Source of the DNA: DATDCY01 sp964513745
GTDB taxonomy: Bacteria; JAUVQV01; DATDCY01
Length of the DNA stretch: 20,960 nt
Reading direction: 5' to 3'
Assembly (NCBI GenBank): GCA_964513745.1
Contig: CAZEOK010000049.1
Location: forward strand, 1-20,960
Below the pieces are notes generated by a model. It saw only the letters and a list, made by a program, of their open reading frames with translations, did not search any database and was not told where the DNA came from. This document shows positions 12,826-19,483 of the stretch, in pieces (position 1 is the stretch's first letter; each line of letters opens with the position of its first letter). The position numbers and the translations under genes were made by a program.

Positions 12826-15064
12826 CGTCGATCAGCAGGTGGACACCGGCACGGCGGGCGGCTTCGTGCAGGGCTCCCATCCCGGCGCGCAGCGGCCCCG
12901 TTGCGGCCTCGAGCGGGCGGGCCTTGACCAGAATCTGCGATCGCCAGCGGTTGCGGATCTTCTCCACCGGTGCGGGCACCGGCCCGAGGACGCGGCAGGA
13001 GCCGTCCTCTTCCGCGCTGCCGAGCAGCTCGCGCAGGCGGGCGCCGACCTCGCCGGCAGCTTCGCCGAGTCGCACGCGGTTGGCGCCGTCGAGCCGGAGC
13101 ACGACCAGGTCGAAGAACGGCGGATAGTCGAGCTCGCCGCGAAAGGCGGTCTCCTGGGCGTAGAACGAGTCGTAATCGTGGGTGCGTGCTGCCTGCAGCG
13201 CGTAATGGCCCGGCTGCCAGGTCTGCACGAGCACGCGTCCGGCCTGCTGGCCGCGGCCGGCGCGACCGGCAACCTGGGCCACGAGCGAGAAGGCGCGCTC
13301 GGCGGCCCTGAAGTCCGGGAGGTTCAGCAGCAGATCGGTGGCGATCACCCCGACCATCGTCAGCCGCGGAAAATGCAGTCCCTTGGCGACCAGCTGCGTC
13401 CCCACGAGGATGTCCGCGCGGCCGCTCTCGAAATCCGCGACCACCTGCGCGCCGGCGCCCTTGCGCGAGGCGGTGTCGCGGTCGAGGCGCAGCACCTCGC
13501 GCCCGGGGAAGGCCCCGCGGATCTCCAGCTCCAGGCGCTGGGTGCCCGAGCCGCAGAGGCGCAGCTCCGCGGCGCCACAGGCCGGGCAGGTCTCTGGAGC
13601 CGGAGCGCGATAGCCGCAGTAGTGGCAGAGGTGCTCGCGCTCGGGAGCGTGGAAGACCAGCGAGACCCGGCAGTTCGGACAGCTGAGCCCGGCGCCGCAG
13701 GCCCGGCACTGGGTGTGGGGCGCGAAGCCACGGCGGTTGAGGAAAAAAAGCACCTGGTCGCCGCGATCGAGCGCCTCGCGGGCCGCGTCGAGCAGAGGCG
13801 GGGCGATCAGTCGCGGCTCCTCGCCGCGCGCCCCGATCGAGCGCCTGCCCGGGGCGGCGTGCTCCCGCAGGTCGACGATCAGCACCTCGGGAAGGGGCAG
13901 GCCCGTGTACCTTTCGGGCAGCCGCAGCAGCGTGAAGGCGCCTTTCTCGGCCTGCCGACGGCTCTCCAGGCTCGGGGTCGCCGAACCGAGGATCACCGCG
14001 GCGCCGCAACGCGAAGCGCGGACAATTGCTGCATCCCGGGCGTGGTAACAGGGGGTCTCCTCCTGCTTGTACGAGGACTCTTGTTCCTCGTCGATCACGA
14101 CGAGGCCGAGCCGGGGCAGCGGGGCGAAGAGCGCCGAGCGCGTGCCGACAACCGTCCGCACCTCACCGCGCCGGATCGCGCGCCAGAGGTCGAATTTTTC
14201 CCCGTCCGAGAGTTGGTGGTGCCAGACCGCCATCGGGAAGGGCAGGCGCTCGCGCAAGTGGCGGATGAGTTGGATGGTCAGCGAAACCTCCGGAACGAGC
14301 AGCAGGGCTTGCCGGTCGGGCGGCAGGGCGCGGATCGCCCGCAGGTAAACCTCGGTCTTGCCGCTGCCGGTGACGCCCTGTACAAGAATCGGTTGTGCCC
14401 CACCGGAGAGGGCCGGGAGAATTCGCGCGAACACCTCGGCCTGCGACGGAGTCAGCGGCGCAGGCTGCACCGAGGTTTCGGGCGGGTCGAGGATGCCGCG
14501 GCGCAGCCCGGAGCTGCCCATGGTCACGATTCCCTTTTGCTGAAGCCCCCGGAGGGCGGCACGGTTCAGGGAGGATGCAGGCACCGTGCGTCCCTGCGAG
14601 CGACAGATCGCGGCCAGTGCTTCGGCCTGCGCCGGCGCGCGGCGAGCCAGTTCTGGCAGCAATGCCTCTGCCTCTTCGGCGGGGACGGCAGCCGCGGCGG
14701 TCAGGATGCTCCGCTCGCGTGCGACCGCCTTGCTCGTGCCCTCGTAGTGTACCGACTGTGGGATGGCGGCGCGCAGGACCATCCCGATAGGGGCGAGATA
14801 ATGGTGCGCGATCCAGATCATGAGTTCGAGAAGGTCGTGCGGCAGCTGGGGTTCGGGTTCGAGCACCCGCTCGATCGGCCGAATCCCGTGGACCTTCGGT
14901 TCGTCCGAGAGGCCGATGACGTAGCCAACATCGCGGCCGCCGCGCAAGGGGACCACGACTCTCTGGCCGATCCGCAGGCTACCCTGAAGGTTCTCGGGAA
15001 TGCCGAATTGGAGGGCTCCCGGAAGCGCCAGGCGCAGGGCGATGTCGGCAAAGCGGGCGGGCAT
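12803..15064 (-). CDS. priA: Primosomal replication-restart helicase PriA
   Basis: A 753-residue superfamily 2 DNA helicase that reloads the replisome at stalled forks. Order seen: N-terminal 3'-DNA-binding domain (FADIALRLALPGALQFGIPE; GQRVVVPLRGGRDVGYV), Walker A GVTGSGKT with GSGKT at 233-237, motif II as DEEQ at 325-328 followed by ESSYKQEETPCYHARD, motif III GSATPSLES at 360-368, eight zinc-binding cysteines (CRACGAGLSCPNC, CHYC, CPAC and neighbours), then GTQLVAKGLHFP and QVAGRAGRG. Motif II is DEEH in the PriA proteins I remember, so Gln is a departure. The start at 15064 is set by GGAGGG 4 nt upstream; the longer frame to 15109 covers an inverted repeat. Length is typical. Confidence 0.97.
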   Translation of the reverse strand: MPARFADIALRLALPGALQFGIPENLQGSLRIGQRVVVPLRGGRDVGYVIGLSDEPKVHGIRPIERVLEPEPQLPHDLLELMIWIAHHYLAPIGMVLRAAIPQSVHYEGTSKAVARERSILTAAAAVPAEEAEALLPELARRAPAQAEALAAICRSQGRTVPASSLNRAALRGLQQKGIVTMGSSGLRRGILDPPETSVQPAPLTPSQAEVFARILPALSGGAQPILVQGVTGSGKTEVYLRAIRALPPDRQALLLVPEVSLTIQLIRHLRERLPFPMAVWHHQLSDGEKFDLWRAIRRGEVRTVVGTRSALFAPLPRLGLVVIDEEQESSYKQEETPCYHARDAAIVRASRCGAAVILGSATPSLESRRQAEKGAFTLLRLPERYTGLPLPEVLIVDLREHAAPGRRSIGARGEEPRLIAPPLLDAAREALDRGDQVLFFLNRRGFAPHTQCRACGAGLSCPNCRVSLVFHAPEREHLCHYCGYRAPAPETCPACGAAELRLCGSGTQRLELEIRGAFPGREVLRLDRDTASRKGAGAQVVADFESGRADILVGTQLVAKGLHFPRLTMVGVIATDLLLNLPDFRAAERAFSLVAQVAGRAGRGQQAGRVLVQTWQPGHYALQAARTHDYDSFYAQETAFRGELDYPPFFDLVVLRLDGANRVRLGEAAGEVGARLRELLGSAEEDGSCRVLGPVPAPVEKIRNRWRSQILVKARPLEAATGPLRAGMGALHEAARRAGVHLLIDVSPLNLM

Positions 15065-15068
15065 GCTA

Positions 15069-15074
15069 CCCTCC
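15069..15074 (-). promoter_or_regulatory. priA: Strong ribosome binding site GGAGGG for priA
   Basis: GGAGGG with a 4-nt spacer before the ATG at 15064. It decides between this start and the in-frame ATG at 15109, which has no ribosome site. Confidence 0.75.
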
Positions 15075-15109
15075 GGGGTCGGGCTGTGGCAGTTCGCGTC
15101 GAAGAGCAT

Positions 15110-15131
15110 GTACTATGTTTCGGCATAGTAC
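15110..15131. promoter_or_regulatory. Inverted repeat upstream of priA, possible operator or promoter
   Basis: GTACTATG and CATAGTAC are perfect 8-bp inverted copies separated by TTTCGG. Both arms contain weak -10-like hexamers (TACTAT, CATAGT) on the minus strand, 46-61 nt before the priA ATG. It could be an operator covering the promoter or an mRNA hairpin. The left-arm sequence also occurs at 971-978 upstream of the amidotransferase gene. Confidence 0.4.
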
Positions 15132-15320
15132 CATGAAGCGGAACTGTGGGGAGTGCGGCTGAAGTCCCGAATGGTGACTGCGGCACACATCGGGAAAGCG
15201 CGGATAGGATATTGTTCGATGCGACGTCCAGCCTTGAGAGTCTTCTGGCGTACGAGCGGTTCTTTACAACCAAGACTTCATCATGGCGGTTCGGGAATTT
15301 CTCGAAAATTTAAAAGTGGC

Positions 15321-16337
15321 ATGAAGTCATTGAATATTTTGAATATCATACTGGCGAATGGCTTGATATTCATCATTTCATTGATAATCAGCTGCGACAG
15401 TGGTGAAGTGAAGATATTCAGAGAAACCAGGATATTAATGGGGACCGTTGTCGAAATTTCCGTGGCTCATCGATCGGAATCCCTGGCTCGTGCCGCGATC
15501 GCGGCTGCGATGCGCGAGTTGCAGCGAGTCGACGACCTCATGAGCCACCACAATCCGGCAAGCCTTGTCTCTAGAGTCAATCGTGATGGATATTCTGGGA
15601 AAGTAGTTGTCGGGGAAGATCTTTTTTATCTTCTTAGAGATGCTCACTCGATCAGCAGAGCCAGCAATGGTGCCTTTGATGTGACCATCTTGCCATCAGA
15701 GAAGCTGTGGGGATTCGATGATGGGGGAATAGTCCCAGATAGTCATAAAATTGCAGATTCTTTGAGTCGAGTGGGATATGAATTGCTCATATTCGACGAA
15801 TCAGCGCTTTCGGTGGGGTTTGGCGTAGATGGAATGGGCATTGACCTCGGGGCAATCGCCAAGGGCTGGGCTGTTGACAGGGCCATGGAAATAATTGTTT
15901 CCATGGATGTGCGCGACGCCATTATCGACGCCGGAGGAGACTTGCGCATCGTTGGTGCCCGCCCCGGCAGGAACTCCTGGCGCATCGGCGTCCAACATCC
16001 GCGCGAACCTGGGAAATTGCTGGCGACGTTTGAGCTCCGGGATACCGCGATTGTGACATCGGGCGATTATCAGCGGTTCTTCATGGCCGACGGAGTTCGA
16101 TACCATCATCTGCTCGACCCCGCAACCGGGCGGCCGGCATCTGGCTGTCAAAGCGTCACGGTCCTCGCTGCGACCGCGGCAGAGGCCGATGCTTGCTCGA
16201 CCGCCGCGTTCGTGCTCGGGCCGACAAAGGGGTTGACCTTCTTGCAGTCCCGGCCCGGAGTGCGCGGCTTGATCGTCGATGCCGCGGGCGGATTGCACTG
16301 GACAGACGAGGCCCTCAAGAATATGGCTCGCCGATGA
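15321..16337 (+). CDS. apbE: FAD:protein FMN transferase (ApbE family), lipoprotein
   Basis: A 338-residue enzyme that attaches FMN from FAD to Ser/Thr of periplasmic redox proteins. The signal peptide ends in LIISC with Cys25, so it is a predicted lipoprotein. Family motifs are MGTVVEI (40-46), SNGAFDVT (115-122), IDLGAIAKGWAVD (174-186), DAGGDLRI (203-210), HLLDPATGRP (263-272) and DACSTA (290-295), which hold the FAD- and Mg-binding residues. The ATG at 15321 directly precedes the signal peptide; the 56 extra codons of the open frame upstream do not look like protein. No strong ribosome site is visible. Base composition is odd: about 49% G+C by hand count over 15361-15900 and about 64% over 15901-16200. 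It begins a four-gene overlapped unit. Confidence 0.95.
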   Translation: MKSLNILNIILANGLIFIISLIISCDSGEVKIFRETRILMGTVVEISVAHRSESLARAAIAAAMRELQRVDDLMSHHNPASLVSRVNRDGYSGKVVVGEDLFYLLRDAHSISRASNGAFDVTILPSEKLWGFDDGGIVPDSHKIADSLSRVGYELLIFDESALSVGFGVDGMGIDLGAIAKGWAVDRAMEIIVSMDVRDAIIDAGGDLRIVGARPGRNSWRIGVQHPREPGKLLATFELRDTAIVTSGDYQRFFMADGVRYHHLLDPATGRPASGCQSVTVLAATAAEADACSTAAFVLGPTKGLTFLQSRPGVRGLIVDAAGGLHWTDEALKNMARR

Positions 16338-16741
16338 GACGGCCTTTCACGCATCGCATCTGGGGACCCGGGGGTGTAAAGCTGATTCTCGGCGACGCGG
16401 CGGTGCTCGGATTGCTCACGATCGCGGTGATCGCGCTCGGCGTGCCGAGAACCGGTGGAAACCAGCCGACGATTGCCGAGGTCGAAGTCTCCGGCAGGGC
16501 CGTGGCAACCATTGATCTGGCGAGTGACGGCTTGCGCGAGGTCACCGGGCCGCTCGGCGTAACCCGGATCGAGGTGCGCGGCGGCCGCGTGCGCGTTCTC
16601 TCATCACCGTGCCCGCGCCAGTCGTGCCGACACGGTGGCTGGATCGACAAGGCCGGGGGAATGCTGGTCTGTCTCCCGAACGAAGTCGTGGTCCGGCTGC
16701 CGGGAGCACGTCTCGATGCGCCAGACGCCGTCTCCCGGTGA
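16334..16741 (+). CDS. NusG domain II-containing (EetA-like) membrane-anchored protein
   Basis: A 135-residue protein with one transmembrane segment (about 16-37) and an exported NusG_II domain. The pattern TRIEVRGGRVRVLSSPCP-RQSC-G-W-CLPN (about 77-116), with Cys93, Cys98 and Cys113, matches the family's conserved C-P-x3-C...G...CLPN signature. Stand-alone proteins of this type are not transcription factors. They occur beside ApbE and Gx/HepS-I-like proteins, and I recall the Listeria extracellular-electron-transfer protein EetA being of this family. The ATG overlaps the apbE stop (ATGA), and its stop overlaps the next start (TGATG), so the expression is tightly coupled. A role in flavin-linked electron transfer is inference. 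Confidence 0.85.
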   Translation: MRRPFTHRIWGPGGVKLILGDAAVLGLLTIAVIALGVPRTGGNQPTIAEVEVSGRAVATIDLASDGLREVTGPLGVTRIEVRGGRVRVLSSPCPRQSCRHGGWIDKAGGMLVCLPNEVVVRLPGARLDAPDAVSR

Positions 16742-17262
16742 TGGCAGGGATGAATACCCGCCGGGCTTCGTTTCTCGGAGTGCTCGTGGCGCTCGCGCTC
16801 TCGCTGCATCTGTTGGAGGCGCAGATCCCATCGCCGCTGCCCTGGATCCGACCCGGCCTTGCCAATCTGCTGACGCTGATCGCCCTGCTGACCGTCGGCT
16901 GGCGCGCCGGTCTGCTCGTAATGCTCCTGCGTGTCGGCATTGGTTCGCTGCTTCTGGGCGGCTTCCTGAGCCCCGCGTTCGTGCTGAGTCTTTCAGGGGG
17001 GCTTGCGAGCACCCTGGTCATGGCGCTCATGGCGCGCGGCGTCTGGCGGCTGTGGTCCCCCCTTGCAGTGAGTGCTGCCGGGGCCGTTGCCCACGGCGGC
17101 GCGCAGGTTCTCGCGCTCGCGGGGCTGTTGTTGCGCTCCGGGGACCTGGCGTGGTTGCTGCCCTGGGTCCTCGTGCCCTCGCTGGTGTCGGGCGTCGCAA
17201 CCGGCCTGCTGGCCAACCTCGTGCTGCTGCGCTGGCGCGGCTATTTCCGGGCGGTGGCGTGA
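16741..17262 (+). CDS. Gx transporter / heptaprenyl diphosphate synthase component I-like (EetB-like) membrane protein
   Basis: A 173-residue protein with five or six hydrophobic helices. PWIRPGLANLLTLIALL near residue 30 and the glycine-rich LRVGIGSLLLGGFLSPAF (about 63-80) match the HepS-I/Gx family, whose fold resembles ECF-transporter S components. Annotation as a prenyl-synthase subunit is traditional, but no catalytic aspartate-rich motif is present. The neighbours ApbE and NusG-II match the trio found in bacterial flavin-based redox loci, and a transport or quinone-linked role is inference. The start is the ATG of TGATG; an ATG at 16750 is possible. The stop overlaps the GTG of maf. 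Confidence 0.82.
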   Translation: MAGMNTRRASFLGVLVALALSLHLLEAQIPSPLPWIRPGLANLLTLIALLTVGWRAGLLVMLLRVGIGSLLLGGFLSPAFVLSLSGGLASTLVMALMARGVWRLWSPLAVSAAGAVAHGGAQVLALAGLLLRSGDLAWLLPWVLVPSLVSGVATGLLANLVLLRWRGYFRAVA

Positions 17263-17852
17263 AGCCGATCGTCCTCGCCTCTTCGTCGCCCCGCCGCCGC
17301 CGGCTGCTGCGCGAGCTCGGCGCGACATTCTCGGTGCGCGACCCCGACGTCGACGAGCGACCGCTGCCCGGGGAGCTTCCCCGTGCACATGTCCGGCGGC
17401 TGGCCCTCGAGAAGGCGCGCGCGGTCGCCCGCGGGCTTGCTCCCGGGTGCGGGGCGCGGTGGATTCTCGGGGCGGACACGGTGGTCGTCCTCGACGGTGA
17501 GATCCTCGGCAAGCCGCGCGATGCCCGCCACGCCGCGCGCATGCTCGAGCGCCTGTCGGGGCGCACCCACGAGGTGCTCACCGGCGTGGCGCTGGTACCG
17601 CTCGCCGGAGGGCGGGCGCGCACCGGCGTGGTGCTCAGCCGGGTCGCGATGAAACCATACGGCGAGGCGACGATACGTCGCTACGTCGCCACCGGCGAGC
17701 CCCTCGACAAGGCGGGTTCCTACGCGGTGCAGGGCGGCGGCCGGCATCTCGTGGCCCGGGTCACGGGATCGCTCACGAACGTCGTCGGCCTGCCGCTGGA
17801 AAGGCTCTCGCGGCTGCTCGAGGCGTGTGAGCTCCACGGGGGAAGCGGCTGA
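17259..17852 (+). CDS. maf: Maf-family nucleoside triphosphate pyrophosphatase
   Basis: A 197-residue cytosolic enzyme that hydrolyses non-canonical or surplus nucleoside triphosphates (dTTP/UTP type in YhdE-like members) to monophosphate and pyrophosphate. Motifs seen are LASSSPRRRRLL at 6-17, GADTVV at 71-76, GKPRD at 84-88, KAGSYAVQGGG at 151-161 and SLTNVVGLPLE at 171-181. The GTG at 17259 overlaps the stop of the preceding membrane protein gene (GTGA). Length is normal. It is the last gene of the apbE unit and is probably a functional passenger. Confidence 0.95.
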   Translation: MKPIVLASSSPRRRRLLRELGATFSVRDPDVDERPLPGELPRAHVRRLALEKARAVARGLAPGCGARWILGADTVVVLDGEILGKPRDARHAARMLERLSGRTHEVLTGVALVPLAGGRARTGVVLSRVAMKPYGEATIRRYVATGEPLDKAGSYAVQGGGRHLVARVTGSLTNVVGLPLERLSRLLEACELHGGSG

Positions 17853-17877
17853 AAGTCGCCGCGATCCCTGCTATAGT
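17849..17877 (+). promoter_or_regulatory. Promoter for the DUF4412-like gene
   Basis: CTGAAA (17849-17854, overlapping the maf stop), a 17-bp spacer and TATAGT (17872-17877). The transcript would have a leader of about 80 nt and a classical ribosome site, unlike the leaderless genes nearby. Confidence 0.5.
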
Positions 17878-17950
17878 TTCGACGAGAATTTTAAAGGGGT
17901 GGCTTGGGGTGCCGGGTGCGCGAGATGCCCCCGGTCATCGATCTGCGACA

Positions 17951-17956
17951 AGGAGG
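17951..17956 (+). promoter_or_regulatory. Ribosome binding site AGGAGG
   Basis: AGGAGG with a 7-nt spacer before the ATG at 17964. It fixes the start of the exported protein and rules out the longer frame from a TTG at 17904. Confidence 0.8.
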
Positions 17957-17963
17957 GTTTGGG

Positions 17964-19079
17964 ATGTCACCGAACACGGTCAGGCGGTGGGAATCCGTTG
18001 CCGGCGCGGTGGTCGCAGTGGCGCTGCTGCTCGGTGTTGCGAGCGCCAGGGCTGACGTCACCGTGGAGCGCACGATGAAGACCGGCGGTTTCGGCGGCTT
18101 CGGCGCCGGGGATACGACGATGGTCGAGAAGATCAGCGGTCTTCGCAAGCGGGACGCAACCTCGATGAAGATGACCGGATTCATCGGCAAGATGGCCGGG
18201 GAGATGGGTGGGGACGAGATCACCGACATTGCGAAGGACGTGGTCTGGAGGCNNNNNNNNNNAATGATACGGCGACCACCGAGATCTACACTGCTTGCTA
18301 CACTCTTTCCCTACACCGAGTCGAGGATCACGCCGCCGCCGGAGCCGAAGGGCGCGCCCGGGGAGCAGGACGGTCGCGAGGAGAAAGAAGAAAAGCCCAG
18401 GGTCCGGATCGTCCGCAACGAGGTCACGGTCAGCGGCCCGGACGGCAGGAAGACCATCGGCGAATACTCCTGCGATCACTACGCGATCGTCTGGGTCGTC
18501 GAGACCGAGGACCTGGAGACCAATGAGCGCAGCGAGAGCACGATGACCACCGACCTCTGGACGACCCCGGAGACGGCGGAAACCCGCGCGTTGATGAAGG
18601 AAGAGCGCGAGTTCACCCAGGCCTGGCTCAAGAAGATCGGCTGGGACATGACCGATCAGGAGGCCCGCAAGATGGGGATGGCCATGGTCGGGGCGCTGCT
18701 CGGCGGCGACGAGGAATCCTTCAGGAAGGGCGCGAAGGAAGTCGCCGCGAAGATGGAGAGGATCAAGGGTTTCCCGATCGGCACCGGGATCAGGTGGCAG
18801 GTCAAGGGCTCCGGTGGGGTGGCAGCGCAGAAGGGCGGCGGGAGCGGCTCCGAGGGCGGCGGTATGCCGGATCTGTCGAAGGGCCTCGGGGGTCTGATGT
18901 CGGCCTTCGGCAAGAAGGCCGCAAAGAGCGGCGCCGAGAGTGCGGTGGCCGGCAAGAGCGACGCCGGCGGAGCGCACACGGTCTTCGACACCTACACCGA
19001 GATCCGGAAGATCGGCACCGCGTCGATAGCCGACTCGGATTTTGTCCCGCCCGCGGGGTACCAGAAGGTCGCACCATAG
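17964..19079 (+). CDS. Exported DUF4412-like protein, interrupted by an assembly gap and adapter sequence
   Basis: Starts with a clear signal peptide (residues 1-30, cleavage expected after ASARA) and 96 codons of good sequence, then enters the N gap at 18253. The next 18 or so codons are Illumina adapter read as protein (MIRRPPRST...). Real coding resumes around 18312-18317 with YTESRITPPP. DUF4412-like features are a WR...YTE region around the gap and a C-terminal FVPPAGYQKV. A glycine/lysine-rich low-complexity stretch lies before the last 40 residues. The upstream and downstream parts are in one frame only because of the arbitrary N count. Function is unknown; the protein is likely periplasmic. 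The displayed translation across 18253-18316 should not be believed. Confidence 0.75.
   Translation: MSPNTVRRWESVAGAVVAVALLLGVASARADVTVERTMKTGGFGGFGAGDTTMVEKISGLRKRDATSMKMTGFIGKMAGEMGGDEITDIAKDVVWRXXXXMIRRPPRSTLLATLFPYTESRITPPPEPKGAPGEQDGREEKEEKPRVRIVRNEVTVSGPDGRKTIGEYSCDHYAIVWVVETEDLETNERSESTMTTDLWTTPETAETRALMKEEREFTQAWLKKIGWDMTDQEARKMGMAMVGALLGGDEESFRKGAKEVAAKMERIKGFPIGTGIRWQVKGSGGVAAQKGGGSGSEGGGMPDLSKGLGGLMSAFGKKAAKSGAESAVAGKSDAGGAHTVFDTYTEIRKIGTASIADSDFVPPAGYQKVAP
18253..18262. other. Assembly gap (10 N)
   Basis: Ten undetermined bases, a common placeholder for a scaffold join. The true missing length is unknown. Confidence 0.99.
18263..18316 (+). other. Illumina P5 adapter contamination with i5 index
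   Basis: 18263-18291 is the complete 29-nt P5 flow-cell sequence (starting AATGATACGG, ending GATCTACAC). 18292-18299 (TGCTTGCT) occupies the i5 index position. 18300-18316 is the first 17 nt of the read-1 primer site (ACACTCTTTCCCTACAC), after which genomic sequence follows instead of GACGCTC. It lies directly beside the N gap, so it is an untrimmed contig end and not biology. Confidence 0.98.
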
Positions 19080-19099
19080 CGCCCGGGGCAGACCCGTGT

Positions 19100-19112
19100 G
19101 AGCCGCGGGCTC
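19100..19112. terminator. Short hairpin after the DUF4412-like gene
   Basis: GAGCC and GGCTC pair around GCG, 20 nt past the stop. A nine-G run follows at 19126-19134, but there is no T-run. A weak terminator candidate; the rest of the space up to the promoter at 19187 holds nothing recognised. Confidence 0.25.
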
Positions 19113-19186
19113 CTGCCGCACCGCCGGGGGGGGGCAGAAGGGATGTTGGTGCGGTACCGGGTAGCCCATGTCGGCTGCAATCCGTG

Positions 19187-19215
19187 TTGACCGTGTTCGT
19201 GAGCGTCGATACAAT
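19187..19215 (+). promoter_or_regulatory. Near-consensus sigma-70 promoter for the 2-oxoacid oxidoreductase operon
   Basis: TTGACC (5/6), exactly 17 bp, then TACAAT (5/6). The ATG at 19225 follows after 9 nt of TTTATCTTC with no ribosome site, so the mRNA should be leaderless or have a leader of only a few bases. This is the best promoter match in the window. Confidence 0.75.
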
Positions 19216-19224
19216 TTTATCTTC

Positions 19225-19467
19225 ATGGCCAGGCCGAAGGGCACCGTCGACATACGGGCAGACAAGTGCAAGGGATGCCTGCTCTGCGTCGAGGCGTGTC
19301 CCCAGAAGGTCCTGAAGCCCGGCAAGACGCTCAACCGCCTCGGCTACCACGCAGTGGAGTTCGTCGACAGCGGCGCCTGCACTGCCTGCGGCCTCTGCTT
19401 CTACGCCTGCCCGGAGCCCGACGCCATCGCGGTTTTCAGGCTCGAGAAGGAGAAGGGCGCGGCCTGA
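19225..19467 (+). CDS. Two-[4Fe-4S] ferredoxin subunit of a 2-oxoacid oxidoreductase
   Basis: An 80-residue protein with two C-x2-C-x2-C-x3-C(P) clusters: Cys15, 18, 21 and 25, and Cys52, 55, 58 and 62. It is the delta/ferredoxin-like subunit that passes electrons from the TPP subunit to free ferredoxin. The ATG at 19225 follows the TACAAT box; a longer open frame from 19168 would translate the promoter and is rejected. The alpha-subunit gene starts 16 nt downstream. The order ferredoxin - alpha - beta matches four-subunit 2-oxoisovalerate or 2-oxoglutarate oxidoreductases. Confidence 0.93.
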   Translation: MARPKGTVDIRADKCKGCLLCVEACPQKVLKPGKTLNRLGYHAVEFVDSGACTACGLCFYACPEPDAIAVFRLEKEKGAA

Positions 19468-19483
19468 CGGCCACCGCAGCGCG

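Noticed and set aside
12839..15136. 765-codon open frame antisense to priA
   Set aside because: The opposite strand carries an unmistakable PriA with all helicase motifs; the antisense frame is a GC-rich shadow with low-complexity Arg/Ala/Gly content.
15133..15162. Nine-codon frame MKRNCGECG directly after the inverted repeat
   Set aside because: It has a CxxC-like look but no ribosome site; too short to support without conservation.
15153..15320. 56-residue N-terminal extension of ApbE
   Set aside because: The lipoprotein signal peptide must be N-terminal, which puts the start at 15321.
16334..16741. Transcription antitermination factor NusG
   Set aside because: It has a membrane anchor and only a domain II-like exported domain with three cysteines; there is no NGN or KOW domain arrangement.
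18263..18320. Novel arginine/proline-rich insertion in the DUF4412-like protein
   Set aside because: It is translated sequencing adapter, not a protein segment.
19168..19224. 19-residue N-terminal extension of the ferredoxin
   Set aside because: It would translate the TTGACC/TACAAT promoter; the family starts close to the first cysteine cluster.
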